Part shown: positions 1 through 7,929 of the stretch, one piece after another
How the letters are laid out: each line of letters opens with the position of its first letter
How positions within the stretch are numbered: the first letter of the stretch is position 1
Assembly: GCF_014529935.1 (NCBI RefSeq)
Contig: NZ_JACVFC010000007.1
Coordinates: forward strand, 124,001-188,000
Source of the DNA: Chitinophaga qingshengii
GTDB taxonomy: Bacteria; Bacteroidota; Bacteroidia; Chitinophagales; Chitinophagaceae
Direction: 5' to 3'
DNA length: 64,000 nt
The notes under the pieces: generated by a model
Database searches by the model: none
The model's input: the letters and a program-made list of their open reading frames with translations, nothing else
Told to the model about the DNA's origin: nothing
Made by a program: the position numbers and the translations under genes

Positions 1-1
1 T

Positions 2-910
2 AGCCACGACCATTTGCAGATTGTCGTGTTCGTTTTTGTAGCGCCCCTGGCCCAATGAATTGATACCACCATACAGCGAATTATTGTTATTGCCGGAAAC
101 CCAGCGGGCCATTAACAGACCATTTACACTGGATGAGTTGCTCCAGGGGGCCATGTCGTTGCCGCCATGTACGCCGGCAAACAACTGCCAGTGCGCGTTT
201 AACCGTAGCGCAGCATGAACGCCGGTGAAGGTGTAGGGATCTACGGTAAACATCAGCGAATGGGAATACAGGTAATTGTCCGGTGCCCATTGGGCTTCGA
301 TGTCCGCCGGCGAAATAAAACGACCGGCTTTAATCAGTAATCCTTCTGCTACTTTAGGCAGGTACAACATGGCGTATACCTGTGTGGGGTCATACCCGTA
401 AAGCTGATTCCGTTTCAGTAACTGGTCGCTGAAAATACCTTTCGCCAGTGTGTACCGGTAGTCGGTCCCGAAAATATTATCTACCACGAAGCCCCAGTCG
501 GCATGGTCTGTTTGTACGGTATTGGGTTGTCTTTCCACCCGCAGGATCAACTGGTCCAGCACCACCCTGTTGGGCACCAGGTTATAGGAGGTGGGGGCAT
601 TGGAGTTTTTAGAGGTGCTGAAATTAGCGCCCACACTGGCCCAACCATAAACTTTAATGCGGCTTTTGTTGCGGGCGAGGCCCAGCAATTTCGTTAGCGG
701 ATAGTCCGGGGCATCAGCAGGAATACCAATTAAAGGGTTGCCTACCCATTCCCCGCTGGGAAAAGGCGGGGAGGCCAGCGGCGAAGGAAGACTTCTGCCA
801 TTAGTGCTGCTGTCGGCAGCGATGGATGATAAGTGCGTACTGTCTTGTTGTGCGTATCCCTTCGTAATGATTAGTGTGAAAATCAGCGGGATAATAAATC
901 CATGTTTCAT
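2..910 (-). CDS. Outer-membrane beta-barrel protein, partial (BBP2-like)
   Basis: The first 303 codons of a gene that runs off the left edge, read from an ATG at 910. The N-terminus is a signal peptide (hydrophobic FIIPLIFTLI, then GYAQ). The mature part has the alternating aromatic/polar pattern of a beta-barrel (VYGWASVGANFSTS, WGFVVDNIFGTDYRYTL, LLIKAGRFISPADIEA, SLYGGINSLGQGRY). It resembles the putative outer-membrane barrel family 2 (porin-like) of Bacteroidetes. The substrate is unknown. A TAGGTTTG promoter box lies 40 nt upstream. The family call is from memory of the pattern; the C-terminus is not visible. Confidence 0.6.
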   Translation of the reverse strand, partial: MKHGFIIPLIFTLIITKGYAQQDSTHLSSIAADSSTNGRSLPSPLASPPFPSGEWVGNPLIGIPADAPDYPLTKLLGLARNKSRIKVYGWASVGANFSTSKNSNAPTSYNLVPNRVVLDQLILRVERQPNTVQTDHADWGFVVDNIFGTDYRYTLAKGIFSDQLLKRNQLYGYDPTQVYAMLYLPKVAEGLLIKAGRFISPADIEAQWAPDNYLYSHSLMFTVDPYTFTGVHAALRLNAHWQLFAGVHGGNDMAPWSNSSSVNGLLMARWVSGNNNNSLYGGINSLGQGRYKNEHDNLQMVVA

Positions 911-950
911 GTCCGGGTAAAATTGATTTTGTTGAACGCTCAGGAGTTAC

Positions 951-958
951 CAAACCTA
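951..958 (-). promoter_or_regulatory. Predicted -7 promoter box (TAGGTTTG)
   Basis: An exact match to the Bacteroidetes -7 consensus TAnnTTTG on the minus strand, 40 nt before the ATG at 910 of the partial barrel gene. No clear -33 TTTG was seen. Confidence 0.45.
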
Positions 959-1066
959 TGCCCTGATTACCCACTTTGTTGCGCTCTGTCTTAATAATAT
1001 TTACCATAAAGGATTACAGCTGATGACTGCTTTTTGTTGGCATTAAAAAAAGATAATATCTTCCTG

Positions 1067-1128
1067 TTCAAAATGATAAAGTGCTTCAAAATGGTAAAAG
1101 CGTACCTCACCTGATTCAAACTGATACT
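1067..1128. repeat. Three short direct repeats in a divergent promoter region
   Basis: TTCAAAATGATAAA (1067), TTCAAAATGGTAAA (1085) and TTCAAACTGATACT (1115) lie in the 911-1253 intergenic stretch between two divergent genes. The first two starts are 18 bp apart, the third 30 bp further. They could be a regulator site. The rest of this 343-base stretch holds the promoter box at 951-958 and nothing else I recognise. Confidence 0.3.
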
Positions 1129-1253
1129 GTTTTTTCATAGTGATAAAGACGATATACGCAGTGGCTGGTTTTAAAAAATTGATAATCAGTTTTTTTAGTG
1201 TAGTCCTTTTTATGGCATCCCGGTTGATGCCCTTTCTTTAAAACAACAAAATC

Positions 1254-1808
1254 ATGAAAGGAATTAAATTATCCCTATGGTTGATGATAGCCGGTTTCAG
1301 TGCATCAGGGCAACAAAAAATTACCGGTATCTATTTAACACAGACCGATTATCTTCAGGATCATCCAAGTTATACTGCTACTAATGGGATAGCTTATAAA
1401 GCTAAACTATATACATTCGCTCCCAAAAAATATATCCTGCTAACGGGTGGTGGGGAACAGGTGAAACTGGAGAAAGATCATTTTTTTGCTTTACAGTTGA
1501 AAGATGGGAAAACATTCAGTATGCAGGGCGGCGAAAGTTATGAGCTGCTAAACCGTAATCCCCGGTTGTTATTATACCGGCGTAAACTACCGGTTGCGCC
1601 CAAAAGCTTCCCGACCACCCCTTACCTTTATTATTTTTCCGCCGGAAATAGTACGATACAGCAACTAACCATAACGAATATCAAGAGGGCTTTTGCAGAT
1701 ATAAAAGACCTGTCCTACTGGCTGGATGCTACTTTCCGGAGCAATGATGAGCTGACAGCGTATGATACTTTCCATCATATGTATAAGCTGGAATGGCTGG
1801 TCCGGTAG
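1254..1808 (+). CDS. Small secreted protein, unknown function
   Basis: 184 residues. The start MKGIKLSLWLMIAGFSASGQ is a signal peptide ending at SGQ, so the product is probably exported to the periplasm or surface. The mature part is mixed alpha/beta with many Tyr and Lys residues and no catalytic motif that I recognise. It stands alone: divergent from the barrel gene on the left, and followed 82 bp later by the MerR-type regulator, which has its own promoter. I cannot name a family; the gene is supported by signal peptide, length and lack of a competing frame. Confidence 0.6.
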   Translation: MKGIKLSLWLMIAGFSASGQQKITGIYLTQTDYLQDHPSYTATNGIAYKAKLYTFAPKKYILLTGGGEQVKLEKDHFFALQLKDGKTFSMQGGESYELLNRNPRLLLYRRKLPVAPKSFPTTPYLYYFSAGNSTIQQLTITNIKRAFADIKDLSYWLDATFRSNDELTAYDTFHHMYKLEWLVR

Positions 1809-1832
1809 CCTGAAAAAAAACTGCTTTTTCGC

Positions 1833-1865
1833 TTGACTCTTACCTTACGTCATACCCTATATTTG
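1833..1865 (+). promoter_or_regulatory. MerR-type promoter/operator of the TipAS-like regulator
   Basis: TTGACT at 1833-1838 and the Bacteroidetes -7 box TATATTTG at 1858-1865 flank an imperfect dyad centred near 1846 (CTTACCT-T-ACGTCAT). The sequence closely follows the TTGACTCTnACnTTACGTnA pattern typical of MerR/TipA-family autoregulated promoters. The distance between the elements is long, as expected for promoters that MerR proteins untwist. The ATG of the regulator is 25 nt downstream, so autoregulation is likely. Confidence 0.55.
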
Positions 1866-1890
1866 TCCCGACAAGGTATAAATCCAAACG

Positions 1891-2658
1891 ATGGACAACT
1901 ATTCTGTAAAAAAGATTTCCAAACTGGCAGGGGTGAGCGTGCGCACCTTACACCTGTATGACAAGATGGACTTACTGAAGCCTTCCGTCCGTACTGCAGC
2001 CGGGTACCGGCTATATGGCGAAAAAGAACTGCTGCGTTTGCAGCAGATCCTCTTTTACCGGGAACTGGATTTCCCGCTGAAAGAAATCTGTACCATTCTG
2101 GATGATCCTGCATTTGATCTGATGCAGGCGCTGGAAGGGCATAGAAAAGCGCTGTTAGCCAGGAAGGAAAGGATAAACACATTGATTGGTACCATCGACA
2201 AAACATTGGTAACACTTAAAAACAAGACTATGTTACAGGTAGAAGATTTATACGAAGGTATCCCGCAGGAAAAAATGCGGGCCTACAGAGCAGAAGCCAT
2301 GTCCAAATGGGGGAAGGAAACCATTTTATCCGTAGAGGACACTTTGCGCAGCTTCAGTAAAGCCGAAGTGGAGAACATGAAAACAGAGCTCAGTTACACT
2401 ACCGCCCGGCTGGCGGAGCTGATGTCCGGCGACCCGGCAGACAAGGAAGTGCAGGAATATATAGGCCGGCGCTTCAATGTCATACTCCGGCTTACCAACG
2501 GAAAAGTAGAGATGGGCAAGCTGGAGTATTTCAGAAAGCTGTCTGAACTCTATGTGGCAGAAAACAGCTATACACCGGTAAATGGTATACCCAGTATGGA
2601 ACTGGCACTGTTTATCCAGAAAGCGACGGCGTATTACACGAAATCGCAACGACCATAA
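1891..2658 (+). CDS. MerR family regulator with TipAS-like effector domain
   Basis: 255 residues. Residues 1-75 form a MerR winged helix (SVKKISKLAGVSVRTLHLYD, then GYRLYGEKELLRLQQILFYR), followed by a coiled dimerisation helix (about 80-115). The C-terminal 130 residues look like a TipAS antibiotic-recognition domain (EKMRAYRAEAMSKWG, SKAEVENMKTEL, AELMSGDPADKEVQEYI). Such proteins bind small drug-like molecules and activate their own promoter by twisting DNA; a matching operator lies just upstream. It converges on the large reductase gene, sharing a terminator with it. Which ligand it senses cannot be read from sequence. Confidence 0.88.
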   Translation: MDNYSVKKISKLAGVSVRTLHLYDKMDLLKPSVRTAAGYRLYGEKELLRLQQILFYRELDFPLKEICTILDDPAFDLMQALEGHRKALLARKERINTLIGTIDKTLVTLKNKTMLQVEDLYEGIPQEKMRAYRAEAMSKWGKETILSVEDTLRSFSKAEVENMKTELSYTTARLAELMSGDPADKEVQEYIGRRFNVILRLTNGKVEMGKLEYFRKLSELYVAENSYTPVNGIPSMELALFIQKATAYYTKSQRP

Positions 2659-2665
2659 ATAACAG

Positions 2666-2695
2666 GAGGCCGTCTTACAGGACGGCCTCTCTTTT
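2666..2695. terminator. Bidirectional terminator between convergent genes
   Basis: Perfect 9-bp stem GAGGCCGTC/GACGGCCTC (2666-2674 and 2681-2689) with loop TTACAG, followed by a T-rich run. It lies between the MerR gene and the end of the reductase gene. Confidence 0.85.
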
Positions 2696-5600
2696 TACCC
2701 TTCAACTGGAATACCCAAATACTGAAGATATCTATCCAGCACAGCTTTATCAAACACCGGCTCCGGTATGCCAGACCCCTGCATGAATTTGTCCACGTTA
2801 TCGCGGTGCCATACATAGGTATCCTGGTACAGTTCTACCGTGGAAAGCCCTTCGTGCATATTATCCCTGAAAAGACTGGTCAGCGGATAGAGACGGTTGG
2901 TGCTGTCATCTTCCCATTGCTTGCGCCAGTCCAGGTAGGAGAGCGGTTTCAGCTCAAAACCATAGGTGTCGATCAGGCGCTGGAAAAATTGTTCCAGGGT
3001 AAGATTGGTTTCCGGTGAACAGATCAGGTTAAACTTTTGCCCGATGGCGTCGCGGTTTTTGGTGATGTGTACAATGGCTTTTGCCATGTAGTCTACCGTA
3101 ATAAGTCCTTCCCGCAGTTCGCGGAGTGCGGGATAGGAAGCATACTGCACGCAGTTTTTGACCAGGCTGGCCCACCACTGATACGGCGCGCTGGCGCCGG
3201 ACTGGCTATGGCACATAGCATATCCCAGGCGGTAAGTGATCACCGGCACTCCCGCTGCGGCGGCAAGATCCGCTACTGCTTCCATCACCCATTTACTTCT
3301 CACATAGCCAATATCTTTGCTGACAGCGAGCAGGTTTTGGGAGATGTCATCGCTTTCTTTCATGATGGTTTTATGTGTGAACACATGACCCCAGCTATAC
3401 ACCGAGATGGTAGACAGCAGCGACAGGCACTTCATTTTGCCTGTGGCGGCAAAACGGATGATCTCCCGGAGGCCGTCTACATTCGGCTTTTTCATGAAGG
3501 AGTAAGGTTCAATGAAGTTCACCGAACTACCGGAGTGATAGATCACTTCTATCTTAGCAGCCAGCTCCTGGTAGGCTGTTTCCGCAATACCCAATGATGC
3601 CTGCGCAAAATCCCCCACTACCGGCACAATCCGATACCGGGTATTTTCGGCTACCGGAATATGATAGGCGATGAAAGCCTGATGAATTTTATCCAATGCA
3701 TGGTGTTCGTCGCGGGCGCGAACGAGGCAATACACGGTAGCGGCGGTATTGTTCAGCAATTCCTGTAGCAGGTGAATGCCTACAAAACCGGTGGCGCCGG
3801 TGAGTAATACGGCCGACTGGCGCTCCAGCACACTGGCATCAAACGGTTGCCGGTACTGCACATCCGGCAGTAGCCACGCATCCTGTTGCAGCGACACGTA
3901 AGGCTCCACATCTTCTTCGGGGATACCGGTTTCGCCGGTTTTAACGCGGTTGTCGATCATACCGGCCAATGCCCGCAGTTCAGGATACTGGTACAGATCG
4001 CGGAGATACATTTTAATGCTGAAACGGTCTTTCAGTTTGGTGACCACCGTGGCTACCAGCAAGGAATCACCTCCGATATCGAAGAAGTTATCACTGTAAT
4101 GGATATACGGTCTTTCCAATATATCGGACCAAACTTCTGCAATGATACGTTCCGTTTCGCTGATGGGTTCCGTGGTTGCCTGGGAGCTGCCGGTAGTCTG
4201 TTCGGACAAGGCTGTGAGAGCGACTTTGTCTATTTTACCATTGGCGTTGACCGGTAATTCACGCACGGTGATAAAACGGGCGGGTACCATATAACCGGGC
4301 AGGTCCTGTTTGAGTTGCTGCCGTGCGAGTGCGATGCCTTGTTGCTCGTTGGGATGGTCCTGCACAATAAACGCTACCAGCTGTTTTTGCTGCCGGTTGT
4401 TATCTACCGCAATGAGGGCGGCGGCTTTCACATGTGGTACCTGTAGCAGTGCTGCTTCTATCTCTCCCAATTCCACGCGGAAACCGCGGATTTTAACCTG
4501 GTTGTCGATACGGCCCAGGAACTGGAGGTTACCATCGGGCAGGCGGCGGGCCAGATCGCCGGTGCGATACAGTTTTTGACCCGGCATAAAAGGATGCGGC
4601 ACAAATTTACTGCCCGTGAGCGCCGGATTTTTAAAGTACCCCTGTGCTATGCCAATGCCGCTGATACATAGTTCCCCAACGGCGCCAGGTGGCAGCAGTT
4701 GCAGGTCGCGGTCCAGGATAAAAGCCTGGGTGTTGGCGATAGGCTGACCGATCGTCGGAAAATATTGTCCGTCTACATCTTCCACAAGGCGGTGGGTGGC
4801 GTATACGGTGTACTCGGTAGGACCGTAGTAGTCGATCAGCTGATACGGCAGGCCACTGGTTAATACGGGTTTCATTTGTTCACCGCCGGAGAACAGGTAT
4901 TGCAGCGCTATGCCCGGTGTTTGCCGGCTAAGGGCTATCAGTTCCGGCGCCAGCACGGGAGGCGCAAAGGCGTGTGTGAGCTGGTTATGCTGATAGAAAT
5001 CCAGCAAACGCCCGGCATGGGTTCTTTCCTCATCATCGGCGATAAAGAGGGCGGCTCCTGACAGGAGGGCCGACCAGCATTCCCACACGGAAATATCGAA
5101 TGCCAGCCCCGCTACGAGCGATAGCCGGCTGCTGCCGGTTACAGCATACTGCTGTTTATGCCAGCAGATCAGGTGCTGGATAGACAGGTGGGTGATCATT
5201 ACACCTTTAGGCTGACCGGTAGATCCGGAAGTATAGATGATATACGCCAGGTCTGTCGGCGCAGGGAGCTTGTCCGGCGCAGTAATGGGCTGGTCCTGGA
5301 GGATACTGAGGTGGTCCAGGTAAACCACGGCCGTGTGGTGTACCTGGAAAAGCCGTGAGCCCAGTGATAACTGCGTAATGATCACTTTAGCTTCCACTTC
5401 TTCCAGGATAAAGGCCACTCTTTTACCGGGATAGATGGCATCTACCGGGATGTAGGCCGCGCCTGTTTTCAGGATGCCCAATATCGCGATCGCCCATTCG
5501 GCGCTGCGCTCCAGGTATACCGGTACATAGCTGCCGGTGGTGACGCCCTGCGCCAGCAGGTAATGCGCCAGCTGGTTGCTTTTTTCATCCAGCTCCCGGT

Positions 5601-5805
5601 AGGTGAGCGTGTGGCCTTTGAAAGATACCGCCAGGTTGTTAGGCGTGCTGGCTGCCTGTTTACGGAACAGGGAGACCAATGTTTCCCGGGAGTTGTACTC
5701 TTCCCAGGGTGTGTGTTTCAATAATTCAGCCAGGTGCTGATTGCCATCGGTTGCAGCAACAGGGTACTGTTGCCCGTTGGCATCGTGGTGGATCGCGTGG
5801 TCCAT
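2695..5805 (-). CDS. NRPS-like carboxylic acid reductase: adenylation, carrier and thioester-reductase domains
   Basis: 1036 residues, one complete A-T-R enzyme with no condensation domain. The adenylation domain (about 30-530) shows the A3 core YTSGSTGQPKG near 190, A5 YYGPTE and A10 NGKIDK near 523. The carrier has the phosphopantetheine site DIGGDSL near 577. The C-terminal reductase has the NADPH motif LLTGATGFVG near 670 and the Y-x-x-x-K pair (YVRSK) near 833. The family (like Lys2 and fungal/bacterial carboxylate reductases) activates an acid as AMP ester, loads it on the carrier and releases an aldehyde or alcohol. Aligning by eye to GrsA gives pocket residues D-I-W-F-F-G-Y-V-Y-K, which match no substrate I know. 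It is a single gene, with no phosphopantetheinyl transferase or tailoring gene beside it. Confidence 0.9.
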   Translation of the reverse strand: MDHAIHHDANGQQYPVAATDGNQHLAELLKHTPWEEYNSRETLVSLFRKQAASTPNNLAVSFKGHTLTYRELDEKSNQLAHYLLAQGVTTGSYVPVYLERSAEWAIAILGILKTGAAYIPVDAIYPGKRVAFILEEVEAKVIITQLSLGSRLFQVHHTAVVYLDHLSILQDQPITAPDKLPAPTDLAYIIYTSGSTGQPKGVMITHLSIQHLICWHKQQYAVTGSSRLSLVAGLAFDISVWECWSALLSGAALFIADDEERTHAGRLLDFYQHNQLTHAFAPPVLAPELIALSRQTPGIALQYLFSGGEQMKPVLTSGLPYQLIDYYGPTEYTVYATHRLVEDVDGQYFPTIGQPIANTQAFILDRDLQLLPPGAVGELCISGIGIAQGYFKNPALTGSKFVPHPFMPGQKLYRTGDLARRLPDGNLQFLGRIDNQVKIRGFRVELGEIEAALLQVPHVKAAALIAVDNNRQQKQLVAFIVQDHPNEQQGIALARQQLKQDLPGYMVPARFITVRELPVNANGKIDKVALTALSEQTTGSSQATTEPISETERIIAEVWSDILERPYIHYSDNFFDIGGDSLLVATVVTKLKDRFSIKMYLRDLYQYPELRALAGMIDNRVKTGETGIPEEDVEPYVSLQQDAWLLPDVQYRQPFDASVLERQSAVLLTGATGFVGIHLLQELLNNTAATVYCLVRARDEHHALDKIHQAFIAYHIPVAENTRYRIVPVVGDFAQASLGIAETAYQELAAKIEVIYHSGSSVNFIEPYSFMKKPNVDGLREIIRFAATGKMKCLSLLSTISVYSWGHVFTHKTIMKESDDISQNLLAVSKDIGYVRSKWVMEAVADLAAAAGVPVITYRLGYAMCHSQSGASAPYQWWASLVKNCVQYASYPALRELREGLITVDYMAKAIVHITKNRDAIGQKFNLICSPETNLTLEQFFQRLIDTYGFELKPLSYLDWRKQWEDDSTNRLYPLTSLFRDNMHEGLSTVELYQDTYVWHRDNVDKFMQGSGIPEPVFDKAVLDRYLQYLGIPVEG

Positions 5806-6326
5806 AGGATTACGGTTTAAATTGAGGGTGTAAAAAAGGAGATTTAGAAAAACAAGTGATTACGTGGAAAAGTGTGGTTTAAAGGTCTGTAAAATAGGTG
5901 TACCTAGTGACATTCGAAAGATTAGCAAAAAAGGTGTTCACTTCATTTAATTGTTCACATCATAAAGATGGTAATAGATTAGAAAAAAAGACGCCTGAAA
6001 AAATGTTATGCGTGGAAAAATGGTTACTGAGTATTGAACGGCAAATTAGTTTGCCTCACTGAAATATGGCCGCAGTTTGAAAATATTATCTAACTGGCTC
6101 ATAATAAACCTTCTGTATGCCGGATCGATATAGTTTACAAGGGGTGGTTTTCAGTGGAATCCGCTGATGGATGGCAGTGGATAACGGAGTCTTTTGCCAT
6201 CACTGCCATACGGAGCATGTTTTTTCGCATTACCCTGATTTTTTACAGAAAACTTAAATTTAATGAAAACTTTTGCTGGTAAAATGAACCAGCTTGCTTT
6301 CATCTTGTTTCTGTAAAAAAGGATCT
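5806..6326. other. Divergent intergenic region, 521 bases
   Basis: No gene. It must hold the promoters of the reductase (minus) and the phosphotransferase (plus), but I found no exact TAnnTTTG box. The only structure seen is a perfect 9-bp inverted repeat, ATGGCAGTG at 6171-6179 and CACTGCCAT at 6201-6209, with a 21-base spacer. Confidence 0.5.
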
Positions 6327-7223
6327 ATGCGAAAACCCATAGCAGATATTGAACAACTGACGGCTGCCGTAATGGCTCATTATGGCAGTATTTCACATAT
6401 GGAGCCGGTACCCGATAGTATGGAGTCGTTTGCATTCCGGGTGGTCATCTCCGGAAAAAAATACATACTACGGGTCAATCATCAGGCGAATGGATTTGAA
6501 AAAGATGATTTCGCTAACCGGCATTTCAACGCGCCGGCGTTGCCGGTACCGGAGATAGAAGCCATCGGGTTGCTGGATAACGGCGTGGCCTGGTGTTTAT
6601 CGGTACAGGCGCCGGGTGTTACCCTGGAAGACCTGCCGGAGGCTTACCTGTCGGTGATGACGGCGCCGGTAGCGGCAGTGATGGAAGCGATGGCAGTGGC
6701 GCCGCTGCAAGGGATGACAGGCTTCGGTCCTTTTAATGCGATGGGCGAAGGGCGGTATCCCAGCTGGAATGCCTACCTGGAAAGCATTTGCAACAACGAA
6801 TTTTACGACTGGTCCACGGCTGGTAAAAGGGTGCCTCTAAGGCGGGTCCGCCCTTTGCAGGAAAGACTGTCGCAAAACATAGCCGGTATCCCGGAAGTAC
6901 GGCAACTGGTGCATGGCGATTTCGGGTCCAACAATGTGCTGACAGACGGACACGTAATCACCGGCGTGATTGACTGGTCAGAAGCCATGGTGGGCGATAG
7001 TCTTTACGATATGGCCAATATCTTTTTCTGGCGTACCTGGCTGGATTGTATGGAGTACCAGGCACGTTATTTTGAAACAAAGCCATTGGACAAAACACGG
7101 CTGGACTGTTACCAGCTGCGTATCGGTTTGGAGGAAGTATATCAAACGGCTATCGCGGGTGATATGGACGAATTGGACTGGGCACTGGTAAGATGCGAGC
7201 ATATCGCCGGTATTTCCCACTGA
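6327..7223 (+). CDS. Aminoglycoside/choline kinase-like phosphotransferase
   Basis: 298 residues. The start is the ATG at 6327, which has AAAAAAGGA just before it; a longer TTG-initiated frame from 6294 is less likely. Kinase-like fold of the APH family: N-lobe with KKYILRV, then the catalytic loop LVHGDFGSNNVL (HGDxxxxN, about residue 195) and the metal-binding GVIDWSEAMVGD. Family members phosphorylate small molecules (aminoglycosides, choline, homoserine); the substrate here is not predictable, and resistance should not be assumed. It stands alone before the sigma factor gene, 58 bp away, and could share transcription with it. Confidence 0.8.
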   Translation: MRKPIADIEQLTAAVMAHYGSISHMEPVPDSMESFAFRVVISGKKYILRVNHQANGFEKDDFANRHFNAPALPVPEIEAIGLLDNGVAWCLSVQAPGVTLEDLPEAYLSVMTAPVAAVMEAMAVAPLQGMTGFGPFNAMGEGRYPSWNAYLESICNNEFYDWSTAGKRVPLRRVRPLQERLSQNIAGIPEVRQLVHGDFGSNNVLTDGHVITGVIDWSEAMVGDSLYDMANIFFWRTWLDCMEYQARYFETKPLDKTRLDCYQLRIGLEEVYQTAIAGDMDELDWALVRCEHIAGISH

Positions 7224-7247
7224 ATTGGGAGGAAAAAAAAATTCGTG

Positions 7248-7255
7248 TAATATTG
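7248..7255 (+). promoter_or_regulatory. Possible -7 box of the sigma-factor operon (TAATATTG)
   Basis: Seven of eight positions fit TAnnTTTG. It lies 26 nt before the ATG at 7282, a spacing like that of other promoters in this window. Confidence 0.3.
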
Positions 7256-7281
7256 TAACTTTCATCGGTTTCCTATTTGAC

Positions 7282-7863
7282 ATGCAAGACAAAGAACTTT
7301 GGTCCTGGTACAAATCCGGAGAAATCAGTGGATTGGAAGGGTTGTATAATTCCTATTATATGCCCCTTACCAACTATGGATTTAAATTCACTGCGGATAA
7401 ATCATTTATTGAGGAGAGCATACAGGACCTCTTTTTGAAACTGTGGCGCAATAGAGATTCGATTGTCACACCCCAGGTAGTGAAACAATACCTGCTATTA
7501 TCCTTCCGGCGCATCTTATTGCGCAAGCTGGAGTACAGCCCTTCCCGGCTGGAGGAAGCGTTTTCCGGAGAACATATTCCTTTTTATTTGGAACTGTCTT
7601 ATGAGCATCCTATGATCAGAGCGGAGCGGGCAACGGAATTGAAGCGAAAAGTAGATGCCTTAATGGATACACTGACGCATAGACAACGGGAGGCCATCTT
7701 TTTGAAATTTTACGAAGATCTGTCATACGAAGAGATTGCAGAGATCCTGCAAATCAATACAGGCGGTACCTACAAACTCGTCTATCGTGCGCTGGAACGC
7801 TTGAGAGAGCAATTCGGCGACTTCTCCCTGCTCGTGTTGTTATACCTGTTACAACGCCGCTAA
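7282..7863 (+). CDS. ECF RNA polymerase sigma factor (FecI-like)
   Basis: 193 residues from the ATG at 7282 (MQDKELWSWYKSGEISG); an upstream TTG at 7225 would only add an unlikely leader. Region 2 is seen in LFLKLWRNRDSI and region 4 in TLTHRQREAIFLKFYEDLSYEEIAEIL. This is the sigma type that Bacteroidetes place before FecR and SusC/SusD genes. It is held by the FecR protein encoded next (7930), and released when the STN domain of the SusC transporter signals that substrate is bound. It probably activates the SusC operon downstream. Confidence 0.92.
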   Translation: MQDKELWSWYKSGEISGLEGLYNSYYMPLTNYGFKFTADKSFIEESIQDLFLKLWRNRDSIVTPQVVKQYLLLSFRRILLRKLEYSPSRLEEAFSGEHIPFYLELSYEHPMIRAERATELKRKVDALMDTLTHRQREAIFLKFYEDLSYEEIAEILQINTGGTYKLVYRALERLREQFGDFSLLVLLYLLQRR

Positions 7864-7895
7864 AAAAACTTTTTTTAAAATTTTTTTCCGGAAAT

Positions 7896-7914
7896 GGGAT
7901 AATCCGGATATCCC
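7896..7914 (+). promoter_or_regulatory. Short inverted repeat before the FecR gene
   Basis: GGGATA (7896-7901) and TATCCC (7909-7914) flank a 7-base loop, 16 nt before the FecR start and after a run of T and A. It may be a weak attenuator or a regulator site; the stem is only 6 bp. Confidence 0.25.
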
Positions 7915-7929
7915 GTTGTGTCTTATGGG

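Noticed and set aside
6327..7223. Calling the phosphotransferase an antibiotic-resistance gene
   Set aside because: The HGDxxxxN fold is shared with kinases of many small molecules, and no resistance context is present.
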